This document shows positions 34,054-42,124 of a DNA stretch of 59,780 nt, one piece after another; within the stretch, counting starts at the first letter, position 1, and each line of letters starts with the position of its first letter. This DNA comes from Bacteroidaceae bacterium. GTDB lineage: Bacteria; Bacteroidota; Bacteroidia; Bacteroidales; Bacteroidaceae. The notes below the pieces were generated by a model, which saw only the letters and a list, made by a program, of their open reading frames with translations, made no database searches and was not told the DNA's origin. The DNA lies in contig JAFZVY010000139.1 of NCBI GenBank assembly GCA_017617575.1, forward strand, positions 1 through 59,780, read 5' to 3'. The position numbers were made by a program, and so were the translations under genes.

Positions 34054-34713
34054 TTATTCGTTATCGAAGTCATCCCTAACCACGGCAACAGCCTCGTTTA
34101 GGTTAGCCATACAACTTCTAAATTCTTCCAAATCCATATCGAGCACCATGACAGGCTCATCTACCTCCGCATAGTCATCGCCATACTCACCAGCAACAGC
34201 CTCACGAACATCATCCGTTTCCTCTGCCTGAGCAATATATAGACGACGAGCATTAGTGATGCGGTGAATATCCTTTATCATCATCGACGCATCGTCCGTA
34301 TCCACAGATTTTTCCTGCACATCTGTCTTACCAGCAACGGTATCAGCACTCACAGAATCGACCTGTGACACATCATTTTCGGAATCAGCCTGAGCAACCA
34401 AAGGCAAAGCATCATTTCCGCTATTACCACAGAAGAGGAAAGCACCGACCACCATCACGACTGCCACGCATGAAGCAACGCTCCAACTCATCCACATCCT
34501 TCTGCGACGTTCCCTTGCCTCCTTGCGCTTCTGCATGATGTCATCATACATAGCCTCTCCAAGAGTCAAATCGCCAAGCATCTCTGCAATGGCACGCCAC
34601 TCGGTAGGAGCATCCTCACGAGCCACCTCCAAGGCAAGCTGTCGCTCCTCCTCTGGTGTCGTCTCGCCCGCAAGATAACGGTCAATAAGTATGTTTATAT
34701 CCTTTGTTGTCAT
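34054..34713 (-). CDS. candidate anti-sigma factor, single membrane helix
   Basis: 219 residues. N-terminal cytoplasmic part (about 1-70) with MTTKDINILIDRYLAGETTP and EEERQLALEVARED, typical of the short N-terminal region of FecR-like and other anti-sigma proteins; one helix at about residues 72-93 (SWSVASCVAVVMVVGAFLFC) after an arginine-rich stretch; then an acidic periplasmic part of about 120 residues without a recognised FecR domain. Start overlaps the sigma gene stop (ATGA). Position and layout support an anti-sigma role; it is shorter than FecR. Confidence 0.7.
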   Translation of the reverse strand: MTTKDINILIDRYLAGETTPEEERQLALEVAREDAPTEWRAIAEMLGDLTLGEAMYDDIMQKRKEARERRRRMWMSWSVASCVAVVMVVGAFLFCGNSGNDALPLVAQADSENDVSQVDSVSADTVAGKTDVQEKSVDTDDASMMIKDIHRITNARRLYIAQAEETDDVREAVAGEYGDDYAEVDEPVMVLDMDLEEFRSCMANLNEAVAVVRDDFDNE

Positions 34714-35243
34714 AGACTCATTTTTCTTTTTAATTCCGTAAACAGTTTCTTTCGCGCCATAGATATCATGCTCTGCACAGACGCCTTAGGTATTCCAACC
34801 TGTTGGGAGATATCCTCAGTAGTTAGTCCTTCCAGTTGTCTCATCTCGAACAGTTGCCTTTCACGAGGGTTAAGACTCTGAATTGCGTCTTCTATCACGC
34901 CTTGCATCTCCCTTGCCTCAAGTACCTCATGTGGAGAAGGACTCGTGTCCGTCGGCTGTGCCTTAGGAGTATCATCCTCACCATCACAACCATTGTCATC
35001 CATCCTGATAACCTTCAAGTGTTGCCGTCGGTACATATCTACGCATACACTCTTCGCTACCCTTACCGACAAAGCCTCAACATTCCGATTTTCGTCCAAC
35101 CTCTCACATAGCCTCCACATACGGACAAGAGTCTCCTGTGCCACATCCTCTGCATCGTCCATCGACTCAAAGAAGTCGTATGCTACTTGGACAATCCTCG
35201 GACGCAGCCTTTGAGCTATATGTTCAAAGGTTAATCGGTTCAT
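34710..35243 (-). CDS. ECF RNA polymerase sigma factor
   Basis: 177 residues. Region 2: FFESMDDAEDVAQETLVRMW (about 24-43), contacting the -10 element; region 4: NPRERQLFEMRQLEGLTTED and IPKASVQSMISMARKKLF (about 125-170), a helix-turn-helix for the -35 element. Between them an acidic linker (DDNGCDGEDDTPKAQPTDTSPSP). First gene of a four-gene operon; a promoter box TATTTTTGCAG lies near 35333-35343 on the minus strand. No TonB receptor adjoins it, so it is not a classical SusR-like or FecI trio. Confidence 0.93.
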   Translation of the reverse strand: MNRLTFEHIAQRLRPRIVQVAYDFFESMDDAEDVAQETLVRMWRLCERLDENRNVEALSVRVAKSVCVDMYRRQHLKVIRMDDNGCDGEDDTPKAQPTDTSPSPHEVLEAREMQGVIEDAIQSLNPRERQLFEMRQLEGLTTEDISQQVGIPKASVQSMISMARKKLFTELKRKMSL

Positions 35244-35764
35244 CTCTCAGGAATGATATTAACTGTTTCTACCCTCTATACGCAAATACCGTATAGAACT
35301 TAAGTTAGAAAAAAGAGTTTTTTTGCTTTTCTTCTGCAAAAATACATTTTTTCCCTTTCAACCACCTTATTTTATACTTGTTTTTTATCATTAAATAATG
35401 TAAAGTGGAGATTACAGTCCTTCGTGTCGAATTTCAAGCGTCACGAAAAAGATGTTAAAAATTATTAATTTAGGTGAGGTGCGGGGGTAAAAGAAAGATA
35501 AATGAAGTGGAATAGTTTATATTTGTGTGGTAATCCAGAAACATTTCTTCGTGCTCCATTTCCAAAGGGGGTAGCAAGAAACTTAAATGTTAAAAATGAT
35601 GCTCAATGAAACTGGTGGTGACACGAAGCCAATACGAAGGAAGCACGAAGGGTTGTCGAAGGATTAGGGGTAGATAATTGTGCCCATACATATTTGGGCA
35701 TTTGGAATAAAAAAATAAAAGGTGAAAATAAAGCATAAAAAAACAATCTAACACACGCAATTCT
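35244..35764. other. intergenic gap with CGAAGG-type repeats
   Basis: No gene supported. Contains the promoter of the sigma operon (near 35338), and at 35620-35670 an irregular run of CACGAAGG/TACGAAGG/TCGAAGG units every 10-12 bp (read on the other strand as PSTTLRASFVLAS). A TGCCCA/TGGGCA hairpin lies at 35681-35701, and a stretch TTTCCAAAGGGGGTAGCAAG at 35560-35579 resembles part of the repeat inside cbiD. Confidence 0.45.
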
Positions 35765-36424
35765 ATGAACATAAAAAAGACATTGACAGTTATTCTTGGA
35801 CTTGTACTTGCCCTGCCAATATGCGCAGAGGAGAATCCTTTCATGCATAAGAGAAGTGTGTCTCTCTTCATTGGCGGACAGACAAAGACGGAGGTGGACA
35901 AGGACGACGATGTGGATTCAAACATCAACCTCGGATTGCAAGCCAACTTGTTCCAGATAAAGCTTCACAAGGGCATTATAGAGGATATGCTATGCTTCAA
36001 GATGGACATTGGATTGGATTTCACCTATGCTCGCTACAACAGGCGCACGACAGAGCTTAACACGAAGCATGACATCGACTGGCGTCCACAACAGGTGGAG
36101 GCGGGCGTGAGTCTTGGTCCTTCGGTTCATATTGCACCTTTTGAGATGAGGCGTGAGCTTCAGTTCATGGCTTACTATCATTTTGTACCTTCGGCATCTG
36201 CCCACATCGAGGACACCAACGTGTATGCAGCCTTCTGCCCTATGCAGAGCGTAGGACTTGGCATGAACTGGAAGTTGATGGGTATCGGTTTTGAGCATCG
36301 CTGGGGCTCAGCCAAGTACAAGACGTACGACATAGAGGACAAGAATGAAGGTGCCCACGACACAGGCGAGAAGACTAAGTTCAAGACAACCGCAGACAGG
36401 TTCTACATTCGCTTCAACTTCTAA
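35765..36424 (+). CDS. secreted outer-membrane-type protein, unknown
   Basis: 219 residues. Signal peptide MNIKKTLTVILGLVLALPICA, cleaved before EENPFMHKRS. Repeated amphipathic strands (SVSLFIGGQTKTEV, INLGLQANLFQIKL, CFKMDIGLDFTYARYN, VEAGVSLGPSVHIAPFEM, LQFMAYYHFVPSASAHI, QSVGLGMNWKLMGIGFEHRW) and a C-terminal strand RFYIRFNF ending in Phe suggest a small beta-barrel. Single gene followed by a terminator. No specific family assigned. Confidence 0.75.
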   Translation: MNIKKTLTVILGLVLALPICAEENPFMHKRSVSLFIGGQTKTEVDKDDDVDSNINLGLQANLFQIKLHKGIIEDMLCFKMDIGLDFTYARYNRRTTELNTKHDIDWRPQQVEAGVSLGPSVHIAPFEMRRELQFMAYYHFVPSASAHIEDTNVYAAFCPMQSVGLGMNWKLMGIGFEHRWGSAKYKTYDIEDKNEGAHDTGEKTKFKTTADRFYIRFNF

Positions 36425-36455
36425 TCTATTAGGAAATTTCAAATCTCAAATTTAT

Positions 36456-36495
36456 AATTTATGCCTTCGGAGCAGTTGTTCCGGAGGCATAAATT
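36456..36495 (+). terminator. terminator after the 35765-36424 gene
   Basis: 16-bp arms with one mismatch (AATTTATGCCTTCGGA and complement) around an 8-nt loop. Confidence 0.6.
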
Positions 36496-36556
36496 TGACA
36501 TTATAGATTTGACATTCATTCTTAAATTATAAACTTGCAATTTGAGATATGAAAAA

Positions 36557-36572
36557 CATTTCGTACCTTTGC
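36557..36572 (+). promoter_or_regulatory. promoter box for metY
   Basis: TTTCGTACCTTTGCACTC about 40 bp before the ATG at 36607. No SAM riboswitch or other leader structure is visible. Confidence 0.6.
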
Positions 36573-36606
36573 ACTCTCAAACGGATAAATAAAACAGAAC
36601 GAAAAA

Positions 36607-37884
36607 ATGAAGAAGAATCTTGAAACCATCTGCATTCATGGCGGATGGAAACCAACAAAGGGTGAGCCACAGCAGCTCCCAATATATCAGAGTACAACGT
36701 TCAAGTATGATACAAGCGACCAGATGGCTCGCCTCTTCGACCTCAAGGACGAAGGTTACTTCTACACTCGACTTGCCAATCCAACAAACGATGCCGTAGC
36801 CAAGAAGATTAACGCCCTCGAAGGCGGTGTGGGGTGCGTGCTCACAAGTTCAGGTCAGGCAGCCAATTTCTATGCTATTTTCAATATTTGCGAGGCTGGC
36901 GACCACTTCATCACAAGCAACACTATCTATGGAGGTACGTTCAACCTCTTTGGAGTGACGATGAAGAAGCTTGGCATAGAGTGTACTTTCATCGACCCAG
37001 AGTGGGACGACGAGCGCATAGAGAAGGAGTTCCGTCCTAACACCAAGTGCTTCTTCGGCGAGACAATCTCCAACCCTGGCGGTAAGGTGTTCGACATCGA
37101 GCGTTTTGCCAAGATGGCTCACAAGCATGGTGTGCCACTCATCGTGGACAACACATTTGCAACTCCTGTCAACTGTCGTCCTTTTGAGTGGGGATGCGAT
37201 ATAGTGACACACTCAACTACAAAGTACATGGACGGACACGCTACTCAGGTAGGTGGAGCAGTAGTAGATAGCGGAAACTTCGACTGGGAGGCATACGGAG
37301 ACAAGTACAAGGGACTTACTACTCCAGATGAGAGCTACCACGGACTCACTTACACCAAGGCATTTGGCAAGGGCGCATACATGACAAAGCTCGTGAGCCA
37401 GCTCATGCGCGACCTTGGTAGCATCCCTGCACCACAGAACTGTTTCCTCCTCAACCTCGGCCTTGAGACTCTTGCACTTCGTATGCGTCAGCATTGTGCC
37501 AACGCCCAGAAGGTGGCAGAGTGGCTTGAGAAGAACGAAAAAGTCGGATGGGTAAACTATTGCGGACTTCCATCAAACAAATATTACGAACTCGGCAAGA
37601 AGTACCTTCCTAACGGTTCATGTGGCGTTATTGCATTCGGCCTCAAGGGTACTCGTGAGGATGCCATCAAGTTTATGGACAACCTCGAGTTCATCTCTAT
37701 CGTGACACACGTGGCAGACGCACGTACTTGTGTACTTCACCCTGCAAGCCACACTCACCGTCAGTTGTCAGAGGAGCAGCTTCGCGAAGCAGGCGTTGCC
37801 CCAGACCTCGTTCGTCTCTCAGTAGGTATCGAGAATGCAGACGACATCATAGCTGACCTTGAGCAGGCAATGAAGAAGATGTAA
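36607..37884 (+). CDS. metY: O-acetylhomoserine sulfhydrylase MetY-type
   Basis: 425 residues. PLP enzyme of the Cys/Met metabolism family making homocysteine from O-acetylhomoserine and sulfide, giving direct sulfhydrylation to methionine. Motifs: LETICIHGGWKPTKGEPQQL, YFYTRLANPTNDAVAKKINAL, LTSSGQAANFY, ETISNPGGKVFDIERFA, VDNTFATP and the PLP lysine in THSTTKYMDGHATQVGGAVV; C-terminal HPASHTHRQLSEEQL and VRLSVGIENADDI. The length of about 425 fits MetY rather than the shorter MetB/MetC enzymes. Monocistronic. Confidence 0.9.
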   Translation: MKKNLETICIHGGWKPTKGEPQQLPIYQSTTFKYDTSDQMARLFDLKDEGYFYTRLANPTNDAVAKKINALEGGVGCVLTSSGQAANFYAIFNICEAGDHFITSNTIYGGTFNLFGVTMKKLGIECTFIDPEWDDERIEKEFRPNTKCFFGETISNPGGKVFDIERFAKMAHKHGVPLIVDNTFATPVNCRPFEWGCDIVTHSTTKYMDGHATQVGGAVVDSGNFDWEAYGDKYKGLTTPDESYHGLTYTKAFGKGAYMTKLVSQLMRDLGSIPAPQNCFLLNLGLETLALRMRQHCANAQKVAEWLEKNEKVGWVNYCGLPSNKYYELGKKYLPNGSCGVIAFGLKGTREDAIKFMDNLEFISIVTHVADARTCVLHPASHTHRQLSEEQLREAGVAPDLVRLSVGIENADDIIADLEQAMKKM

Positions 37885-37885
37885 T

Positions 37886-38104
37886 AAGTTTTTGAGTTTT
37901 TGCGGAATGGATTAAAAACGAAAATTTAGAAAATTAAAGAAAATTTCTTTTCAACACAGAGGACACGGAGACCACAGAGTTTCTATTGTCATCATAAATA
38001 TTATTCTCTGAGTTCTCTGTGCCCTCTGTGTTTCGAAATTATATATTTTTCGTCCCCCTTCCGCAAGAACTAAAATACTCACAAACTCAAAAACTTAAAA
38101 ACTC
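37886..38104. repeat. nested palindromic element
   Basis: Outer arms: AAGTTTTTGAGTTTTTGCGG (37886-37907) against TTCCGCAAGAACT...AAACTCAAAAACTT (38059-38104). Inner arms: AACACAGAGGACACGGAGAC (from 37953) against TTCTCTGTGCCCTCTGTG (to 38033). The element fills the gap between metY and the ABC-F gene, so the whole could be a palindromic mobile unit or a bidirectional terminator. Confidence 0.65.
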
Positions 38105-38143
38105 AATTTTTAATTTTGCATTTATAATTTTTAATTTCATCAC

Positions 38144-39928
38144 ATGCCATCACCATTTCTTGAGGTCCTCGGACTTACCAAACGCATAGGTCATCGTGTA
38201 CTCTTCGAAGACATATCCTTCACGATAAACGAGCGTGAACACATAGGACTCATCGCCAAGAACGGAACGGGAAAGTCAACCCTCCTCAGCATTATAGCTG
38301 GTCACGAGGGACATGATGGCGGTAAGATGATATTCAGGAACGACCTGAAGATTGGCTATCTTGAACAGAGTCCAAAGATTGACAAGTCGGAACTGGAAGG
38401 AAAGAGCGACGAATACATACAGCTATACAAGCAGTACCTCACTCAGATGAAGATAACCGAGGAGGAGGCAAGTCGTCCCGACACACAGCTGTCGGGTGGA
38501 CAGGTCAAGCGCATAGCACTTGCAAGGGTGCTGGCATCACAGCCAGACATGCTCATCCTCGACGAGCCTACCAACCACCTCGACCTTGAGATGATTGAAT
38601 GGCTTGAGAACTTCCTCTCCCGTACTACGATGGCTTTGCTCATGGTCACTCACGACCGATATTTCCTCGACCGCATCTGTTCCACCATCATCGAGATGGA
38701 CGACATGCGTCTCTACACATACAAGGGCAATTACGCCTACTATCTGGAGAAACGTCAGGAGCGACTTGAGAACATGAATGCCTACATAGCCCGTGCCAAT
38801 AACCTCTATCGTACGGAACTGGAGTGGATGCGCTCCACGCCATGTGCACGTTCAAGCAAGGCTCGCTACCGCATAGATTCGTTCTATGAGCTGGAGAAGG
38901 TTGCCAAGACACGCATCACGGACGAGAAGGTAAAGCTGGAGATGAAGGGCACGTACATCGGCTCAAAGATATTTGAGGCAAAGGATGTATGCAAGTCTTT
39001 CGGCGACAAGGTTATCCTCAAGGACTTTGAATATAACTTCACCCGTTACGAGAAGATGGGTATCGTGGGAAACAACGGTACGGGAAAATCCACATTCGTG
39101 AAGATGCTCCTCGGACTTGAGCCTCACGACAGCGGAACAATCGAGATTGGCGAGACCGTCCGCTTCGGACATTATAGTCAGGAGGGAATGAAGTTCCGCG
39201 AAGACCAAAAGGTCATAGATGCTGTACGCGACATAGCCGAGTACGTGGATATGGGTGGTGGCGAGAAGCTTTCCGCAAGTCAGTTCCTCCAGCATTTCCT
39301 CTTTCCTCCGGAAGAGCAGCATAGCTACATATACAAGCTGAGTGGTGGCGAACGCCGAAGACTGTACCTCTGTACCGTCCTGATGAAGTCGCCTAACTTC
39401 CTCATTCTCGACGAGCCGACTAATGACCTCGACATCGTGACGCTCCAGATACTTGAGGAGTACCTGAAGAACTTCAAGGGATGTCTCATCATCGTTAGCC
39501 ACGACCGCTACTTCATGGACAAGGTTGTTGACCACCTCCTCGTGTTCAACGGTAATGGTGACATACGTGACTTCCCTGGTAACTACTCACAATATCGTGA
39601 GTGGAAGATAGCCAAGGAAAAGGAAGAGAAGGCAAAGCTTGAAGCATCAGTCAAAGGTAGCAGCTCCCAAGCTGCATCCCAGCCAGCGAGTGACAACAGA
39701 AATGCCAATCGCGCCCGCAAACTCACATTCAAGGAGAAGAAGGAACTGGAACAACTGGAGAAAGACCTTGAGACGCTTAATAAGGAGAAGGAAATCATCG
39801 AGGCTGCCCTCTGTGGTGGTACGACATCTGTTGAAGAAATAACACGTATGTCGAAACGCCTTCCTGAGCTGAACGACGAAATAGACGAGAAAGAGATGCG
39901 CTGGCTCGAACTTAGTGAATTTGCTTAG
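38144..39928 (+). CDS. ABC-F family ATPase, Uup-like
   Basis: 594 residues. Two ABC domains with no membrane segment: Walker A LIAKNGTGKST (about 38-48) and GIVGNNGTGKST (about 310), signatures LSGGQVKRIALAR and LSGGERRRLYLCT, Walker B MLILDEPTNHLD and FLILDEPTNDLD. A C-terminal coiled coil (FKEKKELEQLEKDLETLNKE, about 530-560) is preceded by a Ser/Ala/Asn linker, as in Uup. ABC-F proteins act on ribosomes or DNA metabolism; an antibiotic-resistance subtype is less likely given the layout. A promoter box TAATTTTGCATT lies near 38111. Confidence 0.88.
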   Translation: MPSPFLEVLGLTKRIGHRVLFEDISFTINEREHIGLIAKNGTGKSTLLSIIAGHEGHDGGKMIFRNDLKIGYLEQSPKIDKSELEGKSDEYIQLYKQYLTQMKITEEEASRPDTQLSGGQVKRIALARVLASQPDMLILDEPTNHLDLEMIEWLENFLSRTTMALLMVTHDRYFLDRICSTIIEMDDMRLYTYKGNYAYYLEKRQERLENMNAYIARANNLYRTELEWMRSTPCARSSKARYRIDSFYELEKVAKTRITDEKVKLEMKGTYIGSKIFEAKDVCKSFGDKVILKDFEYNFTRYEKMGIVGNNGTGKSTFVKMLLGLEPHDSGTIEIGETVRFGHYSQEGMKFREDQKVIDAVRDIAEYVDMGGGEKLSASQFLQHFLFPPEEQHSYIYKLSGGERRRLYLCTVLMKSPNFLILDEPTNDLDIVTLQILEEYLKNFKGCLIIVSHDRYFMDKVVDHLLVFNGNGDIRDFPGNYSQYREWKIAKEKEEKAKLEASVKGSSSQAASQPASDNRNANRARKLTFKEKKELEQLEKDLETLNKEKEIIEAALCGGTTSVEEITRMSKRLPELNDEIDEKEMRWLELSEFA

Positions 39929-40008
39929 CCATATTCACACTCTTCCGCACATCAAGCAATATCTTGGACAAAAAAATATACGAAATTTTTACTCACTTTC
40001 TGTTTTAT

Positions 40009-40021
40009 TGCTTAACTTTGC
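40009..40021 (+). promoter_or_regulatory. promoter box for the nucleotidyltransferase gene
   Basis: CTTAACTTTGCGC, about 45 bp before the ATG at 40066. Confidence 0.55.
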
Positions 40022-40065
40022 GCACAGAATTCGTAAAATCTCATTAACAAAAAACATTTAAATAT

Positions 40066-40989
40066 ATGAAACCAACTCTTTTCCTCCTTGCTGCAGGTAT
40101 GGGAAGCCGCTATGGTGGCCTCAAGCAGCTTGACGGTCTTGGCCCTAACGGCGAGACAATTATGGATTACTCTATCTACGATGCTGTAAAGGCAGGATTC
40201 GGTAAGATCGTATGGGTTATCCGTAAGGATTTCGAGGAGCAGTTCCGCACTCAGATTCTCTCTAAGTACGAGGGCGTTGTTCCTTGCGAACTTTGTTTCC
40301 AGAGCATTGACGCTCTTCCAGAAGGATTCAAGTGTCCAGAAGGCCGTGAGAAGTCATGGGGTACAAACCATGCAGTTCTTATGGGTAAGGACATCATCAA
40401 GGAGCCATTCTGTGTTATCAACTGTGACGACTTCTACAACCGTGACGCATTCATGGTAATCGGCAAGTTCCTCTCTGAGCTTCCAGAAGGTTCACGCGGA
40501 CAGTACGCTATGGTAGGATTCCGTTGCTGCAACACACTCTCTGAGAACGGTACAGTATCTCGCGGTGTTTGCTCTAAGAATGCAGAGGGTCACCTCACAA
40601 CTTGTGTAGAGTGTACTAAGATTGCTCGTCTTGAGGACGGTTCTGTTGCTTACCGCAAGGACAACAAGGAGGATGGTGAATGGGTTAAGATTGATCCAAA
40701 CTCACCAGTAAGTATGAATATGTGGGGATTCACTCCTGACTACTTCGAGTACTCTGAGGCTTACTTCAAGGAGTTCCTCTCAGATCCAGCAAACATCTCT
40801 AACCTCAAGTCAGAGTTCTTCATTCCACTCATGATTAACAAGCTTATCAATGAGGGAACAGCAACTTGTAAGGTTCTCGACACTACTTCTAAGTGGTTCG
40901 GTGTAACATACTCAGAAGACCGTCCTGATACAGTTGCTCGTATCGCTAAGCTCGTTGAGGAGGGTGTTTATCCAAACAAGCTCTTCTAA
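40066..40989 (+). CDS. sugar nucleotidyltransferase
   Basis: 307 residues. N-terminal NTP-transferase signature LAAGMGSRYGGLKQLDGLGP (about residues 7-26), metal-binding INCDDFYNRDAF near residue 125, MNMWGFTPDYFEYSE near 225, and IPLMINKLINEGTATCKVLD, matching the GT-A fold family used to activate sugar-1-phosphates. Codon use looks biased toward frequent codons, as in highly expressed genes. Exact sugar unknown. Followed by a clear terminator; single gene. Confidence 0.85.
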   Translation: MKPTLFLLAAGMGSRYGGLKQLDGLGPNGETIMDYSIYDAVKAGFGKIVWVIRKDFEEQFRTQILSKYEGVVPCELCFQSIDALPEGFKCPEGREKSWGTNHAVLMGKDIIKEPFCVINCDDFYNRDAFMVIGKFLSELPEGSRGQYAMVGFRCCNTLSENGTVSRGVCSKNAEGHLTTCVECTKIARLEDGSVAYRKDNKEDGEWVKIDPNSPVSMNMWGFTPDYFEYSEAYFKEFLSDPANISNLKSEFFIPLMINKLINEGTATCKVLDTTSKWFGVTYSEDRPDTVARIAKLVEEGVYPNKLF

Positions 40990-41049
40990 TAGAATGGTAA
41001 AACTCGACACTCATTGCCGAGGAAAACTTTATATTTAATCACAGTTTTG

Positions 41050-41077
41050 GAGGCTGTACAAGTAATTGTACAGCCTC
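41050..41077 (+). terminator. terminator after the nucleotidyltransferase
   Basis: 11-bp arms GAGGCTGTACA / TGTACAGCCTC, then TTTTACATT. Confidence 0.88.
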
Positions 41078-41201
41078 TTTTACATTCTGATTTGATTCTT
41101 TTGAGCTCTTTGAATCTTTTCGAGTGGAGCGCACCTTATTTTTCACTTTTCACTTTTCTCTTTTCACTCAAATTCACTATCTTTGCACCCGTATAAAGTA
41201 T

Positions 41202-41528
41202 ATGCCAAGATTTATGGAACTAAACTATAGACAACTATTCTCCACATCAAAAGCCAAATGGTATATTGCAACAGTTATCTTCCTGCTTGTAATCATGTTT
41301 TATGGCGAGGCGAGACTTATCGACCGTTATCAGCAGAGAAGGGAGATTGGACGCCTAAAGGAGGAAATCCGTAAATACCAGGACACTTTTGAAAAGGACA
41401 AGGCAACCCTTGAAAGGTTGAAGAACGACCCTGACGCCGTAGTAGAGGTGGCTCGTGAGCGTTATTACATGAAGACTGAAGACGAAGATATTTTTATCAT
41501 AGAAGAAGAAAAGACAGAAGATGAGTAG
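41202..41528 (+). CDS. FtsB/DivIC-like septum formation protein
   Basis: 108 residues from ATG 41202 (ATG at 41214 also possible; the longer upstream reading is not supported because the promoter TATCTTTGCACCC lies at 41178-41190). One membrane helix (WYIATVIFLLVIMFYG, about 20-38), then a coiled coil (RREIGRLKEEIRKYQDTFEK, about 50-90) with the motif DPDAVVEVARERYYM, as in DivIC/FtsB/FtsL-type division proteins that bridge FtsQ and the septal synthases. Acidic tail. It overlaps the following gene by 8 bp. Confidence 0.85.
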   Translation: MPRFMELNYRQLFSTSKAKWYIATVIFLLVIMFYGEARLIDRYQQRREIGRLKEEIRKYQDTFEKDKATLERLKNDPDAVVEVARERYYMKTEDEDIFIIEEEKTEDE

Positions 41529-41919
41529 TAAAATAGCTGGATATCTCGAAATAGTAGGCTTGGTGACACTCGTGGTATCCTCAATGGCGTGGATGTCACA
41601 CGGGGAATGGGTGCCATACGTATATACATTAGGTGCAGTCATCTTTGCCATAGGACGACTGACGGTACAGCAAACCATTGGTTCGGACAACATCTCCGAT
41701 GCCAAGTTACGCATTACTGTAAAGAGGCTTCTGAGGCAAAGGTCATTTGCCGTTTTCGCACTCCTTTTTAGTGCCATGCTCATGTTTATGCAACCGGGAT
41801 GGTACCTTGGCAACAACTTCTATTTGACACGATTTGCTTGGTTCGTTCCGTTCCTCGTATTCGTAATTATTGAGGTATATACAGCATTTCGACTCCCTTC
41901 TGTGCTTAAAAAATGTTAA
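41521..41919 (+). CDS. small membrane protein, four helices
   Basis: 132 residues, start overlapping the DivIC-like gene (8 bp). Four hydrophobic segments: about 7-25 (LEIVGLVTLVVSSMAWMS), 33-50, 80-98 (FAVFALLFSAMLMFMQPG) and 104-122 (FAWFVPFLVFVIIEVYTAF). Conserved-looking MQPGWYLGNNFYLT and the polar stretch SDNISDAKLRITVKRLLRQR. Unrecognised family, but coupled translation with a division protein suggests a cell-envelope role. Confidence 0.75.
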   Translation: MSSKIAGYLEIVGLVTLVVSSMAWMSHGEWVPYVYTLGAVIFAIGRLTVQQTIGSDNISDAKLRITVKRLLRQRSFAVFALLFSAMLMFMQPGWYLGNNFYLTRFAWFVPFLVFVIIEVYTAFRLPSVLKKC

Positions 41920-41973
41920 AATTGACGCATTTCAATTTTTTTTCCAAAAAGATAACAGACATTTCCCAAATAT

Positions 41974-41986
41974 AAATTATCTTTGT
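41974..41986 (+). promoter_or_regulatory. promoter box for purB
   Basis: AAATTATCTTTGTGG. It gives a 5' leader of about 130 nt before the ATG at 42125. Confidence 0.5.
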
Positions 41987-42124
41987 GGGCAGAAAACTAA
42001 ACAACATAAATACAACAAGTATAAGTAGAAAGAACAGTTGAAATTAGTAAGACGAGATGTCAATATTTTAGAAGGTTTTAGTAAACTTGACATAGTTGGA
42101 ATAGACACATTATTTTGATATAAA

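Noticed and set aside
35603-35946. Small minus-strand frames near the 35765 gene
   Set aside because: They translate the CGAAGG repeat region and the antisense of a signal peptide; no promoter or family.
36425-36606. SAM or other riboswitch upstream of metY
   Set aside because: Only a terminator hairpin of the previous gene and a promoter box are visible; leader is too short (about 35 nt).
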